Shown here piece after piece: positions 15,118-23,721 of a DNA stretch of 64,000 bases. Within the stretch, counting starts at the first letter, position 1; each line of letters starts with the position of its first letter. The stretch is from the NCBI RefSeq assembly GCF_009707865.1, contig NZ_WMBA01000008.1, positions 108,674 through 172,673 of the forward strand, in the 5' to 3' direction. Below the pieces are notes generated by a model, which saw nothing but the letters and a program-made list of their open reading frames with translations, was not told the DNA's origin and did not search any database. Both the position numbers and the translations under genes were made by a program. Source of the DNA: Amycolatopsis pithecellobii. Lineage in GTDB: Bacteria > Actinomycetota > Actinomycetes > Mycobacteriales > Pseudonocardiaceae.

Positions 15118-16686
15118 ATGGAAGTGAGGGGACCCGTCTTGCTCCGCCGGCATTCCTTGCTGTTGGTCGCCGTGCTGGTGCCGTGCCTGGTCGCCGGCTG
15201 CACGGCGGGGCCGTCGAAACGCCCGGCCGTGGTGGAGAACGACGAACACTCGGCGACGAGCACGACGAGCGCGCCGCAGGTGGTCCCGCTGCCGGCACTG
15301 ACCGAGCCGCAGTCGCCGTCGGTCGACTGGTCCGACTGCGACGAGCAGACCCGCGGCCGGATCGAACCGCCCGCACCGCCCGGCACGCTGAAATTCAGTT
15401 GCGCCACCGTGGGTTCCGTCCTCGACTCCCCCGATCTGCCCGGCCGGATCCAGACCCATATCGCACTGCTCAAGGCGGGCAGCGGGCCGATCCCGCTGGT
15501 GGTGCTCAACGACATCGAGGGCGAGAGCGGCACCCTGTATGCCGCGCACCTGGCCGCATTGTTGCCGTCCGCGCTGCTGCAGCGGTTCTCGCTCATCGGC
15601 ATGGACCGGCGCGGCACGGGTGACTCCGACCCGGTCGGCTGCGTGCCGGGCGACGTGCGCGGCACGCTGCTGAGCCAGGACCCGGCCGGTGGCGACCAGG
15701 AGGCCGTGCTCGACGCCGCGCGCCGGGCCGGTCAGCAGTGCGCGATCGAACTCGGCTCCACCCAGCAGGCGCTGGACAGCTGGCGCACCGCGGGCGACCT
15801 CGATCAGGTCCGTGACGAGCTGGGGGTGCCGAAGCTCAACGCGATCGCCCGCGGCGAGGCCTCCGACGTGCTGGCCGCATACGCCAACCGCTACCCGGGC
15901 CGCATCGGGCGGGTCGTGCTCGACGGCATCCCTGATCCCTCATCGGACGAGGCCACCGTGCTCGGCGATCTCGCGGCCGCTCAGCAGGCCACGCTCGACG
16001 CGTTCGCCGCCGACTGCGCGGCCCGCGGCTGCCCGCTCGGCAGGGACGCGGCGGGCGCCGTCACCGGCCTGCTCGACCAGCTGCGCGTCGCGCCTCCGTC
16101 GCTCGGCGGCGGCGTCCCCTTCACGCCGGGCGTCGCGCTCAACGCCATCCTCGCCGGGCTCGAGAACCCGGCACGTTGGTCCGAGCTCGCCGCCGCGATC
16201 CAGGCCGCCCGCACCGGCAATCCGACGCAGCTGGCCGCGTTCGTCGCGCCGCTGATCAACACCTCGCAGCTCACCCCGTCCCGGCTCGACGGGGCGCTCG
16301 CGACCGAGTGCAACGACACCGCGACCCGGCTGCCCGCGAACCAGCTCAGCGCACTGACCGACACCCTGCGCAAACGCTTCCCCCTGTTCGGCGGCCTTGC
16401 CACGCAACGACTTCTGTGGTGCCTGCCGTGGCCGGGACGCACCAGCGGGACATCGTCACTGGGCGTGGCCGGCCTCCCGCCGGTGTTCGTCGCGAGCACG
16501 AAAACGGACCCGGTGACCCCGGAGGCGGGCACCGTACGGGCGGCCGAACAAATGAGCAGCGCGGCACGGATCTCGTGGCAGGGCATCGGACACGGCGCGA
16601 TGTCCTCACCGTGTGTCGGGGAAGCGGTGCGGGGGTTTCTCGTCGACGGGAAGGTTCCGGTGGACGGCACCCTCTGCCCCGCTTAG
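15118..16686 (+). CDS. Lipoprotein of the tripeptidyl-aminopeptidase-like alpha/beta hydrolase family, nucleophile missing
   Basis: 522 residues. The N-terminus has a basic-hydrophobic signal ending in the lipobox LVAGC, so the protein should be lipid-anchored outside the membrane. The body resembles secreted SCO7095-type hydrolases: MDRRGTGDSDPVGC, VVLDGIPDP, the conserved cysteine-rich C-terminal half, Asp in TKTDPVTPEAG (Asp464) and His in GIGHGAMSS (His492). The nucleophile elbow, normally G-x-S-Y-G, reads ARGEASD with Gly246 where Ser is expected. It is therefore probably not a peptidase and may bind rather than cut. ATG at 15118 was chosen because the signal peptide begins there. Confidence 0.78.
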   Translation: MEVRGPVLLRRHSLLLVAVLVPCLVAGCTAGPSKRPAVVENDEHSATSTTSAPQVVPLPALTEPQSPSVDWSDCDEQTRGRIEPPAPPGTLKFSCATVGSVLDSPDLPGRIQTHIALLKAGSGPIPLVVLNDIEGESGTLYAAHLAALLPSALLQRFSLIGMDRRGTGDSDPVGCVPGDVRGTLLSQDPAGGDQEAVLDAARRAGQQCAIELGSTQQALDSWRTAGDLDQVRDELGVPKLNAIARGEASDVLAAYANRYPGRIGRVVLDGIPDPSSDEATVLGDLAAAQQATLDAFAADCAARGCPLGRDAAGAVTGLLDQLRVAPPSLGGGVPFTPGVALNAILAGLENPARWSELAAAIQAARTGNPTQLAAFVAPLINTSQLTPSRLDGALATECNDTATRLPANQLSALTDTLRKRFPLFGGLATQRLLWCLPWPGRTSGTSSLGVAGLPPVFVASTKTDPVTPEAGTVRAAEQMSSAARISWQGIGHGAMSSPCVGEAVRGFLVDGKVPVDGTLCPA

Positions 16687-16752
16687 GGAAGTACGCCGCG
16701 GGCCGTTACGCTTGGCAATCGCCATTGGTCACGTCCCAAACTGGGGGTCATC

Positions 16753-18012
16753 GTGTCGTCATCCGCCGTCGAGGCCCCGGCAGCCGTGCCGCCGCCCTCG
16801 GCTCCGGAGAGACGCGCCATCCCCGCGCCCGCGTTCTGGGTCGTGCTGGCGCTCGGCGCCCTCGCCGGCGGCTGGTATCTGAAAGAACTGCTCGCCGACG
16901 TCGGCTCGATGATGCATCTGCTGGACCTCGGCGTGTACAAGATCGCCGGCCAACGGGTGCTCGACGGTGTCTCGGTCTACGACACCCCGCTGCTCGGCCA
17001 GACGCGTGGCGTGTGGGAGTTCGTCTACACCCCGTTCTCCGCGCTGCTGTTCGCGCCGCTGGCCAAACTCGACGGGGACGTGTTCCGGTATGTCGGCGGG
17101 ATCGGCGACTTCGTGGTCCTCGCGGTCGGGGTGTGGGCCGCGCTGGCGCTGCTGAACTACCGGCGTGACGTGAAGCTGGCGGTGTTCAGCCTGCCGGTCG
17201 CCGCGCTGCTGCTGTGGTGCGAGCCGATCCGCGAAACGATGGCGTTCGGGCAGGTCAACATCCTGTTGATGACCCTCGTGCTGGTCGACATGGCGCTGCC
17301 GGATTCCTTCCGCGGTAAGGGAATACTGACCGGGATCGCCGCCGGCATCAAGCTCACCCCGGCGTTCTTCATCGCCTATTTCCTGTTCACCAAGCGGTAC
17401 CGGGCGGCGGCGGTGTCGGCGGGTTCACTCGTCGCGACGGCCGTCATCGGGTTCCTCGTGCTGCCGCACGATTCGAGGACGTACTGGGCCGGCGCATTCT
17501 TCGACCCGACTCGCGTCGGCGTGCCGGAGAACCCGTCGAACGAGTCGCTGCGCGGGATGTTCGCGCGCAGCATCGGCCTGGACGGCGGCTGGAAGATCCT
17601 GTGGTTCCTCGTCGCCGCCGTGCTCGCGATGGCGTGCCTGTATCTCGCGCGGCGGTTGTCGTTCGGCCGGCAGGAGTTGTTGGCGGTGACGTTGTGCGGG
17701 CTGGCCACGACCCTGGTTTCGCCGTACAGCTGGGTGCATCACTGGGTGTGGTGGGGTGCGCTGGTGATCTGGCTGCTCGACGCATCACTGCGGCGATGGG
17801 CCGTCGGCACGTGGATCGCGCTGCTGGTGACGTTCTTCGTGGTGTCGGGCGGGGTGCTGTCGCTGCTGGGGTCGAGCGAGAGCTCGGTACTGACGTTCCC
17901 GTCGTGGGAGCGGCTCGGCGTGGTGTACCACAACGCCTACATCTGGCTGACCGTCGTGGCGTTCGCCGTGGTGGCGCTGAGGTTGAAGAAGCTGACCGCG
18001 AGCCGCTCATAG
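16753..18012 (+). CDS. GT87-family membrane glycosyltransferase
   Basis: 419 residues with about ten membrane segments. An early extracytoplasmic segment DLGVYKIAGQRVLDG carries the acidic residue typical of GT-C enzymes. GT87 (DUF2029) members use decaprenyl-phosphate sugars to extend lipoglycans or arabinogalactan-type polymers. GTG at 16753 precedes a short proline/alanine-rich cytoplasmic leader. It is a paralogue of the truncated gene at the window's left edge. Its last 76 bases overlap the convergent luciferase-like gene. Confidence 0.85.
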   Translation: MSSSAVEAPAAVPPPSAPERRAIPAPAFWVVLALGALAGGWYLKELLADVGSMMHLLDLGVYKIAGQRVLDGVSVYDTPLLGQTRGVWEFVYTPFSALLFAPLAKLDGDVFRYVGGIGDFVVLAVGVWAALALLNYRRDVKLAVFSLPVAALLLWCEPIRETMAFGQVNILLMTLVLVDMALPDSFRGKGILTGIAAGIKLTPAFFIAYFLFTKRYRAAAVSAGSLVATAVIGFLVLPHDSRTYWAGAFFDPTRVGVPENPSNESLRGMFARSIGLDGGWKILWFLVAAVLAMACLYLARRLSFGRQELLAVTLCGLATTLVSPYSWVHHWVWWGALVIWLLDASLRRWAVGTWIALLVTFFVVSGGVLSLLGSSESSVLTFPSWERLGVVYHNAYIWLTVVAFAVVALRLKKLTASRS

Positions 18013-18962
18013 GAGTCGAGCAGCGCGGCCCGGTCGTACGTGCTGGTGGCCAGCAGGACCTCGTCCGCGCCTGCCCGCTCGGCCAAGTCCTGCAGCTGGT
18101 GTGCGGCTTCGTCGCCGGTGCCGCGGATCTGGTCGCGCATCCCGTCGATGAACAGTCTGCGCTCACGGTCGGTCATGTCGAGCGCGAGCACTTCGTCGGG
18201 CGGCAGCAGCGGCGGGAACACGCCGTGGGTACGCGAGTAGGCCCCCGACCACGCCTCGGAGATGAGCAGGCGCTCGGCCTTCTCGGTAGTGTCGGCGGCC
18301 GCGACCGTCGCCGAGAGCATCACGTACGGGTACGGCGACCAGTGTGAGGGCACGAAGTTCTCGCGGTAACGGCCGATGGCGTCGAGCATCCGCTGCTCCC
18401 CGCGGGCGGCGGCGATCACCAGCGGCAGCCCGAGTTCCGCGGCGACGTCGGCGCCGGACCCGGTGGCGAGGATGAAAGGCGGGACGTGCAGCCCTTCCGC
18501 GGGGAAGGCGTGCACGCCGGGGTAGGTGCGCTGGGTGCCGTCAAGGAACCCGAGCAGCTCACGGACCTGCGGGCCGAAGTCGCCGGCGTCCTCCTTGTCG
18601 CGGCCGAGCGCGTGCCGGATGCCATCGGTGAAGCCGACCGATCGGCCGAGACCCATGTCGATACGGCCGGGGAACAGCGATTCGAGCACCCCGAACTGCT
18701 CGGCGACGATCATCGGCCGATGGTTGGGCACCATCACGCCGCCGGTGCCGACGCGGATCCGCGTTGTCGCGGCGGCGACCGCGGCGGCCAGCACGGTCGG
18801 GGCGGACCCGGCGACGCCGGGCACGCTGTGGTGTTCGGACACCCAGAACCGGTGATAGCCGAGTGCCTCGATGTGTTTCGCGAACTCGACCGTGTCCCGT
18901 AGCGCGTCCGCGTGCGTCGCACCCTCCCGCGTCCGCGACCGATCGAGCACCGAAAGTCTCAC
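17937..18962 (-). CDS. Luciferase-like monooxygenase (LLM class)
   Basis: 341 residues beginning VRLSVLDRSRTREG and continuing with the strongly conserved YHRFWVSEHHSVPGVAGSAP and RIRVGTGGVMVPNHRP segments of the MsnO8-like LLM subgroup. These enzymes use FMNH2 or F420; the substrate is unknown. GTG at 18962 fixes the usual N-terminus. It diverges from another LLM gene with only 57 bases between them. Its 3' end overlaps the convergent GT87 gene by 76 bases and encodes a Ser/Thr-rich tail of uncertain significance. Confidence 0.83.
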   Translation of the reverse strand: MRLSVLDRSRTREGATHADALRDTVEFAKHIEALGYHRFWVSEHHSVPGVAGSAPTVLAAAVAAATTRIRVGTGGVMVPNHRPMIVAEQFGVLESLFPGRIDMGLGRSVGFTDGIRHALGRDKEDAGDFGPQVRELLGFLDGTQRTYPGVHAFPAEGLHVPPFILATGSGADVAAELGLPLVIAAARGEQRMLDAIGRYRENFVPSHWSPYPYVMLSATVAAADTTEKAERLLISEAWSGAYSRTHGVFPPLLPPDEVLALDMTDRERRLFIDGMRDQIRGTGDEAAHQLQDLAERAGADEVLLATSTYDRAALLDSYERLAVSFFNLSATTANATTVSQM

Positions 18963-19019
18963 ACCCCCGGTAACACCCCGGACGTGCCAAAGGATTCCCG
19001 CGAGCCTAGGTTCGAGGTC

Positions 19020-19916
19020 ATGCGCTTCGCGATCTCCATTCCACAGTTCACCGCCGACGGCGAGTTCGACCCCGTGGCGTTTCGTGGCTACGTCCAGCGC
19101 GCGGAGGCCCTCGGTTTTCACAGCGGGTGGACCCAGGAGCAGATCCTCACCCTGGGCCATTTCCCGCACCTCAGCGCGCTCGAGACGATGGCCTACGCGG
19201 CCGCGTGCACCGAACGGCTGCGCCTGGGGTGCGCGGTTTTCGTGACGCCGCAACACAATCCGGTGCAGCTGGCGAAGAGCCTGGCCAGTCTGGACCAACT
19301 CAGCCGCGGCCGGGTGGAGACCGGTGTCGGCACCGGCGGGAAGCGAGGTTCATACCCGGCTTTCGGGCACAACGGCGAGGCGCTGGTCGCGCGGTTCACC
19401 GAGGGACTCGAGGTGATGCGTTCGTTGTGGACGGAGCCGGAGACGACGATCGACGGGCGGTTCTGGCAGCTGGAGGGGGCGGCGATCGTGCCGAAGCCGT
19501 TCCAGAAACCGGGCCCGCCGGTGTGGATCGGCGGCAGCCACCCGAACGCGTTGAAACGGGCGGTCCGGCTCGGTGACGGGTTCTTCGGTGCGGGCTCGAC
19601 GACCACCGGGAAGTTCGCCGAACAGGTACAGGTGGTTCGGGCCGAGCGAGCGGATTTCCCCATCGCGAAGCGGATCTACATCGCGGTGGACGACAACGCC
19701 GAGCACGCCCGCGCCCAGATGGCCGACGGCTTGGAAAATATCTACGGCCGCCGTGGCCTGGAAGCGGTCGCGGTAGCCGGCACCCCAGCCGACTGCGTGC
19801 GAGGAGTCCAGGAGGTCGCCGACGCGGGCGCCGAACTGATCCTCTTCACCACGGTCGCGAACCAGGCGGAACAAATGGAACGCCTCGCCGCCGAGGTGAT
19901 ACCGCAGCTGTCCTGA
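19020..19916 (+). CDS. F420-dependent LLM-class oxidoreductase
   Basis: 298 residues of the luciferase-like family, subgroup with MRFAISIPQFTADGEFD at the start, SGWTQEQILTLGHFPHLSAL, LRLGCAVFVTPQHNPVQLAK and GVGTGGKRGSYPAFG. That layout is typical of actinobacterial F420-dependent enzymes; the substrate is not evident. ATG at 19020 is the only start giving the family N-terminus. It is divergent from the LLM gene on the other strand and convergent with the LigD-type polymerase gene 35 bases downstream. Confidence 0.83.
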   Translation: MRFAISIPQFTADGEFDPVAFRGYVQRAEALGFHSGWTQEQILTLGHFPHLSALETMAYAAACTERLRLGCAVFVTPQHNPVQLAKSLASLDQLSRGRVETGVGTGGKRGSYPAFGHNGEALVARFTEGLEVMRSLWTEPETTIDGRFWQLEGAAIVPKPFQKPGPPVWIGGSHPNALKRAVRLGDGFFGAGSTTTGKFAEQVQVVRAERADFPIAKRIYIAVDDNAEHARAQMADGLENIYGRRGLEAVAVAGTPADCVRGVQEVADAGAELILFTTVANQAEQMERLAAEVIPQLS

Positions 19917-19951
19917 CCTACGGCGTGGGGTTTCCCGCTGCGCCGGCGGAC

Positions 19952-20971
19952 TCAGGTGTCCGTGCGTGCCTTGCTCGGCTGCACCCGCTTCGGCTCGCCG
20001 GGCATTTTCGGGTAATCCGGGGGATACGGCATCTCCCCCAGTCCGCGGTCGCGTTCGTCGCGTGCGTACCAGTCCAGCGCCGTCTCCAGCCCGAACGCCT
20101 CCGACTCCAGGCCGGCATGGGGGTCGCCGTGCGAGGCATACCAGCCCGGCACCGTGAGCACGTCGAAGTCATCAGGATGGACCTCGGCAAGCTGCTCCCA
20201 CGTCACCGGCGTCGAAACCGTCGCCCGCGGGGTGCCGCGCACCGACCACGCCGACGCAATGGTCCGGTCACGTGCCGCTTGGTTGTAGTCGAGGAACACC
20301 CGCCCGCCGCGTTCTTCCTTCCACCACGCGATGGTCGCGAGCTCCGGGATCCGCCGTTCGACCTCCCGGCCCAGCGCGATCACCGCATGCCGCACCGCGA
20401 TGAAGTCCCACTCCGGCCGGATCCGCGCCCGCACATGCACCCCGCGCCCACCGGACGTCTTGGGGTAACCCGTCAGGCCGGCATCGGCGAGCACCTCCCG
20501 CACGGTCTGCGCGACCCGCACCGCGTCATCGAAACCCGTTTCGTCCGACGGGTCGACGTCGATGCGCAGTTCGTCGGGATGGTCCACATCCGGGCGCCGG
20601 ACGGGCCACGGGTGGAAATCGAACGTGCCGAGGTTCGCCGCCCAGAGGATCACCGCCGCCTCGGTCGGGCAGACCTCCTCGGCCGTGCGGCCGGACGGGA
20701 ACGTGATCCGCACCGGCTCGACGTACGACGGCGCCCCCTTGGGCACGCGCTTGGCATAGAAGTACTCGCCGGTCACGCCATCCGGGTACCGCTTCAACGT
20801 CGTCGGCCGCTCCCCGATGGCCGCCAGCAACGGCTCGGCGACGGCGAGGTAGTACTCGGCCACCTGCCGCTTGGTGATCCCACGCTCGGGAAAGTAGACC
20901 TTGTCCGGACTGGACAACCGGACCGTCTGCGCACCGACCCGGTACTCCACCGGTTCACCGTTCTTGGGCAC
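19952..20971 (-). CDS. Stand-alone LigD-type DNA polymerase/primase domain
   Basis: 339 residues matching the polymerase domain (PolDom, archaeo-eukaryotic primase fold) of the end-joining ligase LigD. The metal-binding aspartates lie in RIDVDPSDETGFDDAV, and the conserved SGGRGVHVRARI and VFLDYNQAARDRTIASAWS segments follow. There is no ligase or nuclease domain attached. Such PolDom proteins fill gaps with ribonucleotides in end-joining or base-excision repair, often with LigC, which is encoded 5 kb away. GTG at 20971 is inferred from the N-terminal sequence. Confidence 0.86.
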   Translation of the reverse strand: MPKNGEPVEYRVGAQTVRLSSPDKVYFPERGITKRQVAEYYLAVAEPLLAAIGERPTTLKRYPDGVTGEYFYAKRVPKGAPSYVEPVRITFPSGRTAEEVCPTEAAVILWAANLGTFDFHPWPVRRPDVDHPDELRIDVDPSDETGFDDAVRVAQTVREVLADAGLTGYPKTSGGRGVHVRARIRPEWDFIAVRHAVIALGREVERRIPELATIAWWKEERGGRVFLDYNQAARDRTIASAWSVRGTPRATVSTPVTWEQLAEVHPDDFDVLTVPGWYASHGDPHAGLESEAFGLETALDWYARDERDRGLGEMPYPPDYPKMPGEPKRVQPSKARTDT

Positions 20972-21025
20972 GGCATCACGGTAGCCGCGCCAGGCCGGGA
21001 TTTCGCGTTCTATACCGTGGACCGC

Positions 21026-21856
21026 ATGCCCCGGCAGATCACCAATCCGACCGAAAGCAGGCCGGCACCAATCACCCGGAAGCCGGCCTACGCCAAGCGG
21101 ATCATCGTGACTGGCGGCCGGATTGCCCGTGATCGGCGCAGCAAGCTGGTCATCGCGCTCGCCGTGCTCGCGGTGCTCGTCACCGCCGCGTTCGTGGTGC
21201 CGTTGCCCACGCCGGCGCAGCTGCGCGACTGGGCCAACGGTGCCGGCCCGGCCACCGCGTTGCTGTTCCTCGCCGCGTACGCGCTGCTCACCGTCGTGCC
21301 GATTCCGCGCACCGTGTTCAACCTCGCCGCCGGGCTGTTGCTCGGCACAGTCGCCGGGATCGCGGTCTCGATCACCGCCACCGCGATCTCCGGCATGCTC
21401 GGCTTCGGTCTCGCCCGGCTGCTCGGCCGTGACCTGGTTTCCCGTCACTTGCAGCGGAAATCCGTGCGGGCGGTGGACGAACGCCTTGCCGACGGGGGAA
21501 TTCTCGCGATCACCTCGCTGCGCCTGATCCCGGTGGTGCCGTTCGCGCCGTTCGGCTACTGCTGCGGGATCCTTTCCGTGCGGCCGGTTCCGTATCTGAT
21601 CGGCACGGTGCTGGGCAGTCTGCCCGGCACGATCGCGGTCGTCGTGCTCGGCGACGCGCTCACCGGCGGCACGCCACCGGCACTGCTGGGCTGCTACCTC
21701 GCATTCGCGCTGGCCGGAGCGCTCGGATTGATCAAGGTCGCGCGCGGGGCGTCATCCGGAGGCGGCACAAGGCAGCCCGCTACACTCGACGCGGTGCGCG
21801 AGGAGGGTGTGCGCGCTCGATCAGGCCAAGAAATGCAGGTAGTTTCCGAGGAGTAG
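21026..21856 (+). CDS. VTT-domain (TVP38/DedA-like) membrane protein
   Basis: 276 residues. After a basic N-terminal stretch come about five hydrophobic segments with the VTT/SNARE-associated motif region: TVVPIPRTVFNLAAGLLLG, SGMLGFGLARLLGRD and SLRLIPVVPFAPFGYCCG. Members are implicated in lipid scrambling or envelope homeostasis. The first about 30 codons from ATG 21026 lie within a dispersed repeat (21047-21127), so a later start such as GTG 21109 is possible. The stop at 21856 is only 4 bases before the kinase reading frame, suggesting translational coupling. Confidence 0.75.
   Translation: MPRQITNPTESRPAPITRKPAYAKRIIVTGGRIARDRRSKLVIALAVLAVLVTAAFVVPLPTPAQLRDWANGAGPATALLFLAAYALLTVVPIPRTVFNLAAGLLLGTVAGIAVSITATAISGMLGFGLARLLGRDLVSRHLQRKSVRAVDERLADGGILAITSLRLIPVVPFAPFGYCCGILSVRPVPYLIGTVLGSLPGTIAVVVLGDALTGGTPPALLGCYLAFALAGALGLIKVARGASSGGGTRQPATLDAVREEGVRARSGQEMQVVSEE
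21047..21127 (+). repeat. Dispersed about 80 bp repeat, copy B
   Basis: It starts CCGACCGAAAGCAGGCCGGC, identical to copy A (14946-15025) at 19 of 20 bases. GCCGGCCTACG and GGATCATCGTGACTGGCGGC follow at the same spacing. It overlaps the 5' codons of the VTT-domain gene, whereas copy A overlaps the 3' codons of ligC. Confidence 0.6.
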
Positions 21857-21860
21857 TCCC

Positions 21861-23408
21861 ATCGACACCGGTCAACTGATCGCAGGGCACTATCGCCTCG
21901 TTGAGCACATCGGCAGCGGTGCCATGGGCGTTGTGTGGCGTGCGGTCGACGAGCGCCTCGAGCGGGCCGTGGCGGTGAAGCAGATCCTCGCCCAGCCAGG
22001 AATGTCCGAGGCCGAGCGCAGCAGCATGCGGCTGCGAGCCATGCGGGAAGCCAAGAACGCCGCGCGTTTCCAGCATCCCAACGCGATCGTGGTCTTCGAC
22101 GTGGCGGAGCAGGACGGCGACCCATGCCTGGTCATGGAGTATCTGCCGTCGAAGAGTCTGTCGGCGGTGATCTCCGAGCAGAGCACGCTCCCGCTGGGTC
22201 AGGTCGCGAAGATCGGCGAGCAGGTCGCGTCGGCGCTGGTCGCCGCGCACCGGGCCGGCATCGTGCACCGCGATATCAAGCCCGCCAACATCCTCATCGA
22301 CGAGCACGGCACCGCGAAGATCACCGACTTCGGCATTTCCCGCGCCGCCGGTGACCTGACGCTGACCCAGACGGGCCTCATCGGTGGCACCCCGGCGTAT
22401 CTCGCGCCGGAACTGGCCCGTGGTTCGGACCCCGCGCCCGCGTCGGACGTCTTTTCCCTCGGCGCCACGCTGTACCACGCGCTGGAAGGCCAACCGCCGT
22501 ACGGCAACAGCACCAACCAGCTCGCGCTGCTGTACACGGCGGCGAACGGCCAGGTCATCCCGCCACGCCAGTCCGGTAAGGCGACCGCGCTGCTGATGAA
22601 CCTGCTCCGGGTCGAGCCGGAGGAACGCCCGACAATGGTCGAAGCCCGGGAACGGCTGGCCGCGCTCGCGTCGGGGGAACCAGAGACGACCGCAGGCACT
22701 CGCGTGTCGCCACCGTTGTACGGCGCGGGGCCGAAACCGGTCGCGGCCAGCGTGGCGACCGAGCAGCCGCCCGGCGAGCGCCCGCCGTGGGCCCGCACCG
22801 TCGCGCCGCTGCAGCCGCAGTCGCCCCGGACCCCGACCGCGGCGTTCATCCCGCAGTCAAGACCGGCGGGCCAGGCGGGATCGGCCCCGGCCACGGCCCG
22901 ACGCAGGACCATCCTCATCGGCTCGATCGCCGCCGCGGTCGTCGTGGTGGGGGTCGTGCTCTTTCTTGTGCTCAACCAGGGCGGTTCGCCCGCCACGAAC
23001 AACACGCAGTCACCACCAAGGAACAACCCCGGGACGTCCGCACCCCCGTCGAGCTCCGCCCGCCCGGTCAACGCGGCCCCGCTCGGGCAGACGGAGAACA
23101 CCGGCGGCACCCCGAACTACGGGCAGGCGGGCAACACGGTCAAGGCGTATCTCGACGCGGTCGGCACCTCGAGCGCGTGGAGCCTGCTGACCCCGGCCGC
23201 GCAGGATGTCTACGGGTCGATGGAGAACTTCCAGTCCTACTGGGCCGAGCACAAGATCGACTCGTACCAGCGGATCCTCGCCGATGCCGGGCCGAATCCC
23301 GACGGTTCGGTCGACATGTACGTGACCGTCAACGGTAACCGGGTGCATTGGCGGATGGTGAATACCGCCCAGGGCCTGCGGATCGACGCCAACACGCAGA
23401 TCGGTTGA
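21861..23408 (+). CDS. Receptor-type serine/threonine protein kinase, probable ATC start
   Basis: About 515 residues of the PknB-like (Hanks-type) family. Counting from ATC 21861, the glycine loop is HIGSGAMGVV, the ATP lysine is Lys40 (AVAVKQ), the catalytic Asp is Asp138 (VHRDIKPAN), the metal Asp is Asp156 (TDFG), and GTPAYLAPE ends the activation segment. A Pro-rich linker leads to a single membrane helix (about 351-372) and an exported SnoaL/NTF2-like domain of about 100 residues. The frame is closed by TAG at 21840. Before Met22 (ATG 21924, inside the glycine loop) there is no ATG, GTG or TTG. An AGGAG site (21849-21853) precedes ATC 21861, giving IDTGQLIAGHYRLVEHIG, a normal kinase N-terminus. 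Confidence 0.85.
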   Translation: MDTGQLIAGHYRLVEHIGSGAMGVVWRAVDERLERAVAVKQILAQPGMSEAERSSMRLRAMREAKNAARFQHPNAIVVFDVAEQDGDPCLVMEYLPSKSLSAVISEQSTLPLGQVAKIGEQVASALVAAHRAGIVHRDIKPANILIDEHGTAKITDFGISRAAGDLTLTQTGLIGGTPAYLAPELARGSDPAPASDVFSLGATLYHALEGQPPYGNSTNQLALLYTAANGQVIPPRQSGKATALLMNLLRVEPEERPTMVEARERLAALASGEPETTAGTRVSPPLYGAGPKPVAASVATEQPPGERPPWARTVAPLQPQSPRTPTAAFIPQSRPAGQAGSAPATARRRTILIGSIAAAVVVVGVVLFLVLNQGGSPATNNTQSPPRNNPGTSAPPSSSARPVNAAPLGQTENTGGTPNYGQAGNTVKAYLDAVGTSSAWSLLTPAAQDVYGSMENFQSYWAEHKIDSYQRILADAGPNPDGSVDMYVTVNGNRVHWRMVNTAQGLRIDANTQIG

Positions 23409-23426
23409 TGGCCTACCGTGAAAGGT

Positions 23427-23711
23427 ATGGCCGAAAGCAACCGGTTCGACGAGGACCTGATCGGCCTCGATCCCGACGACCCCGAGGTCAAGGCGTTCGC
23501 CGCGCATCTGGACCGGATGCAACGCTGCGAGCCGGGCTTCACGATCGAGGCGTCGCTGGACCGCGTCGCCGATTTCGCGGAGTCCTCGAGCCGGGCGGGC
23601 GGACTGCGCTGGTGGGTCGCGGCGACGGTCGCCGTGCTCATCGTGTTCGGGGTGGTGGTGGCCGCCTGGGACATCATCGTGCGGGCGATCGCGTGGCTGG
23701 GCGCCGGGTAA
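23427..23711 (+). CDS. Small membrane protein of unknown function
   Basis: 94 residues. The N-terminal about 60 are acidic and soluble (DEDLIGLDPDDPEVKAFAAH), and residues about 65-90 form one membrane helix (WWVAATVAVLIVFGVVVAAW). I recognise no domain. It sits 18 bases after the kinase gene and 10 bases before msrB on the same strand, so it may be cotranscribed with either. ATG at 23427 is preferred over GTG 23418. Confidence 0.6.
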   Translation: MAESNRFDEDLIGLDPDDPEVKAFAAHLDRMQRCEPGFTIEASLDRVADFAESSSRAGGLRWWVAATVAVLIVFGVVVAAWDIIVRAIAWLGAG

Positions 23712-23721
23712 TCTGGGAACC

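Noticed and set aside
19925..21025. Plus-strand frame fused to the start of the VTT-domain protein
   Set aside because: It is antisense to the LigD-type polymerase gene; the membrane protein begins near 21026 or later.
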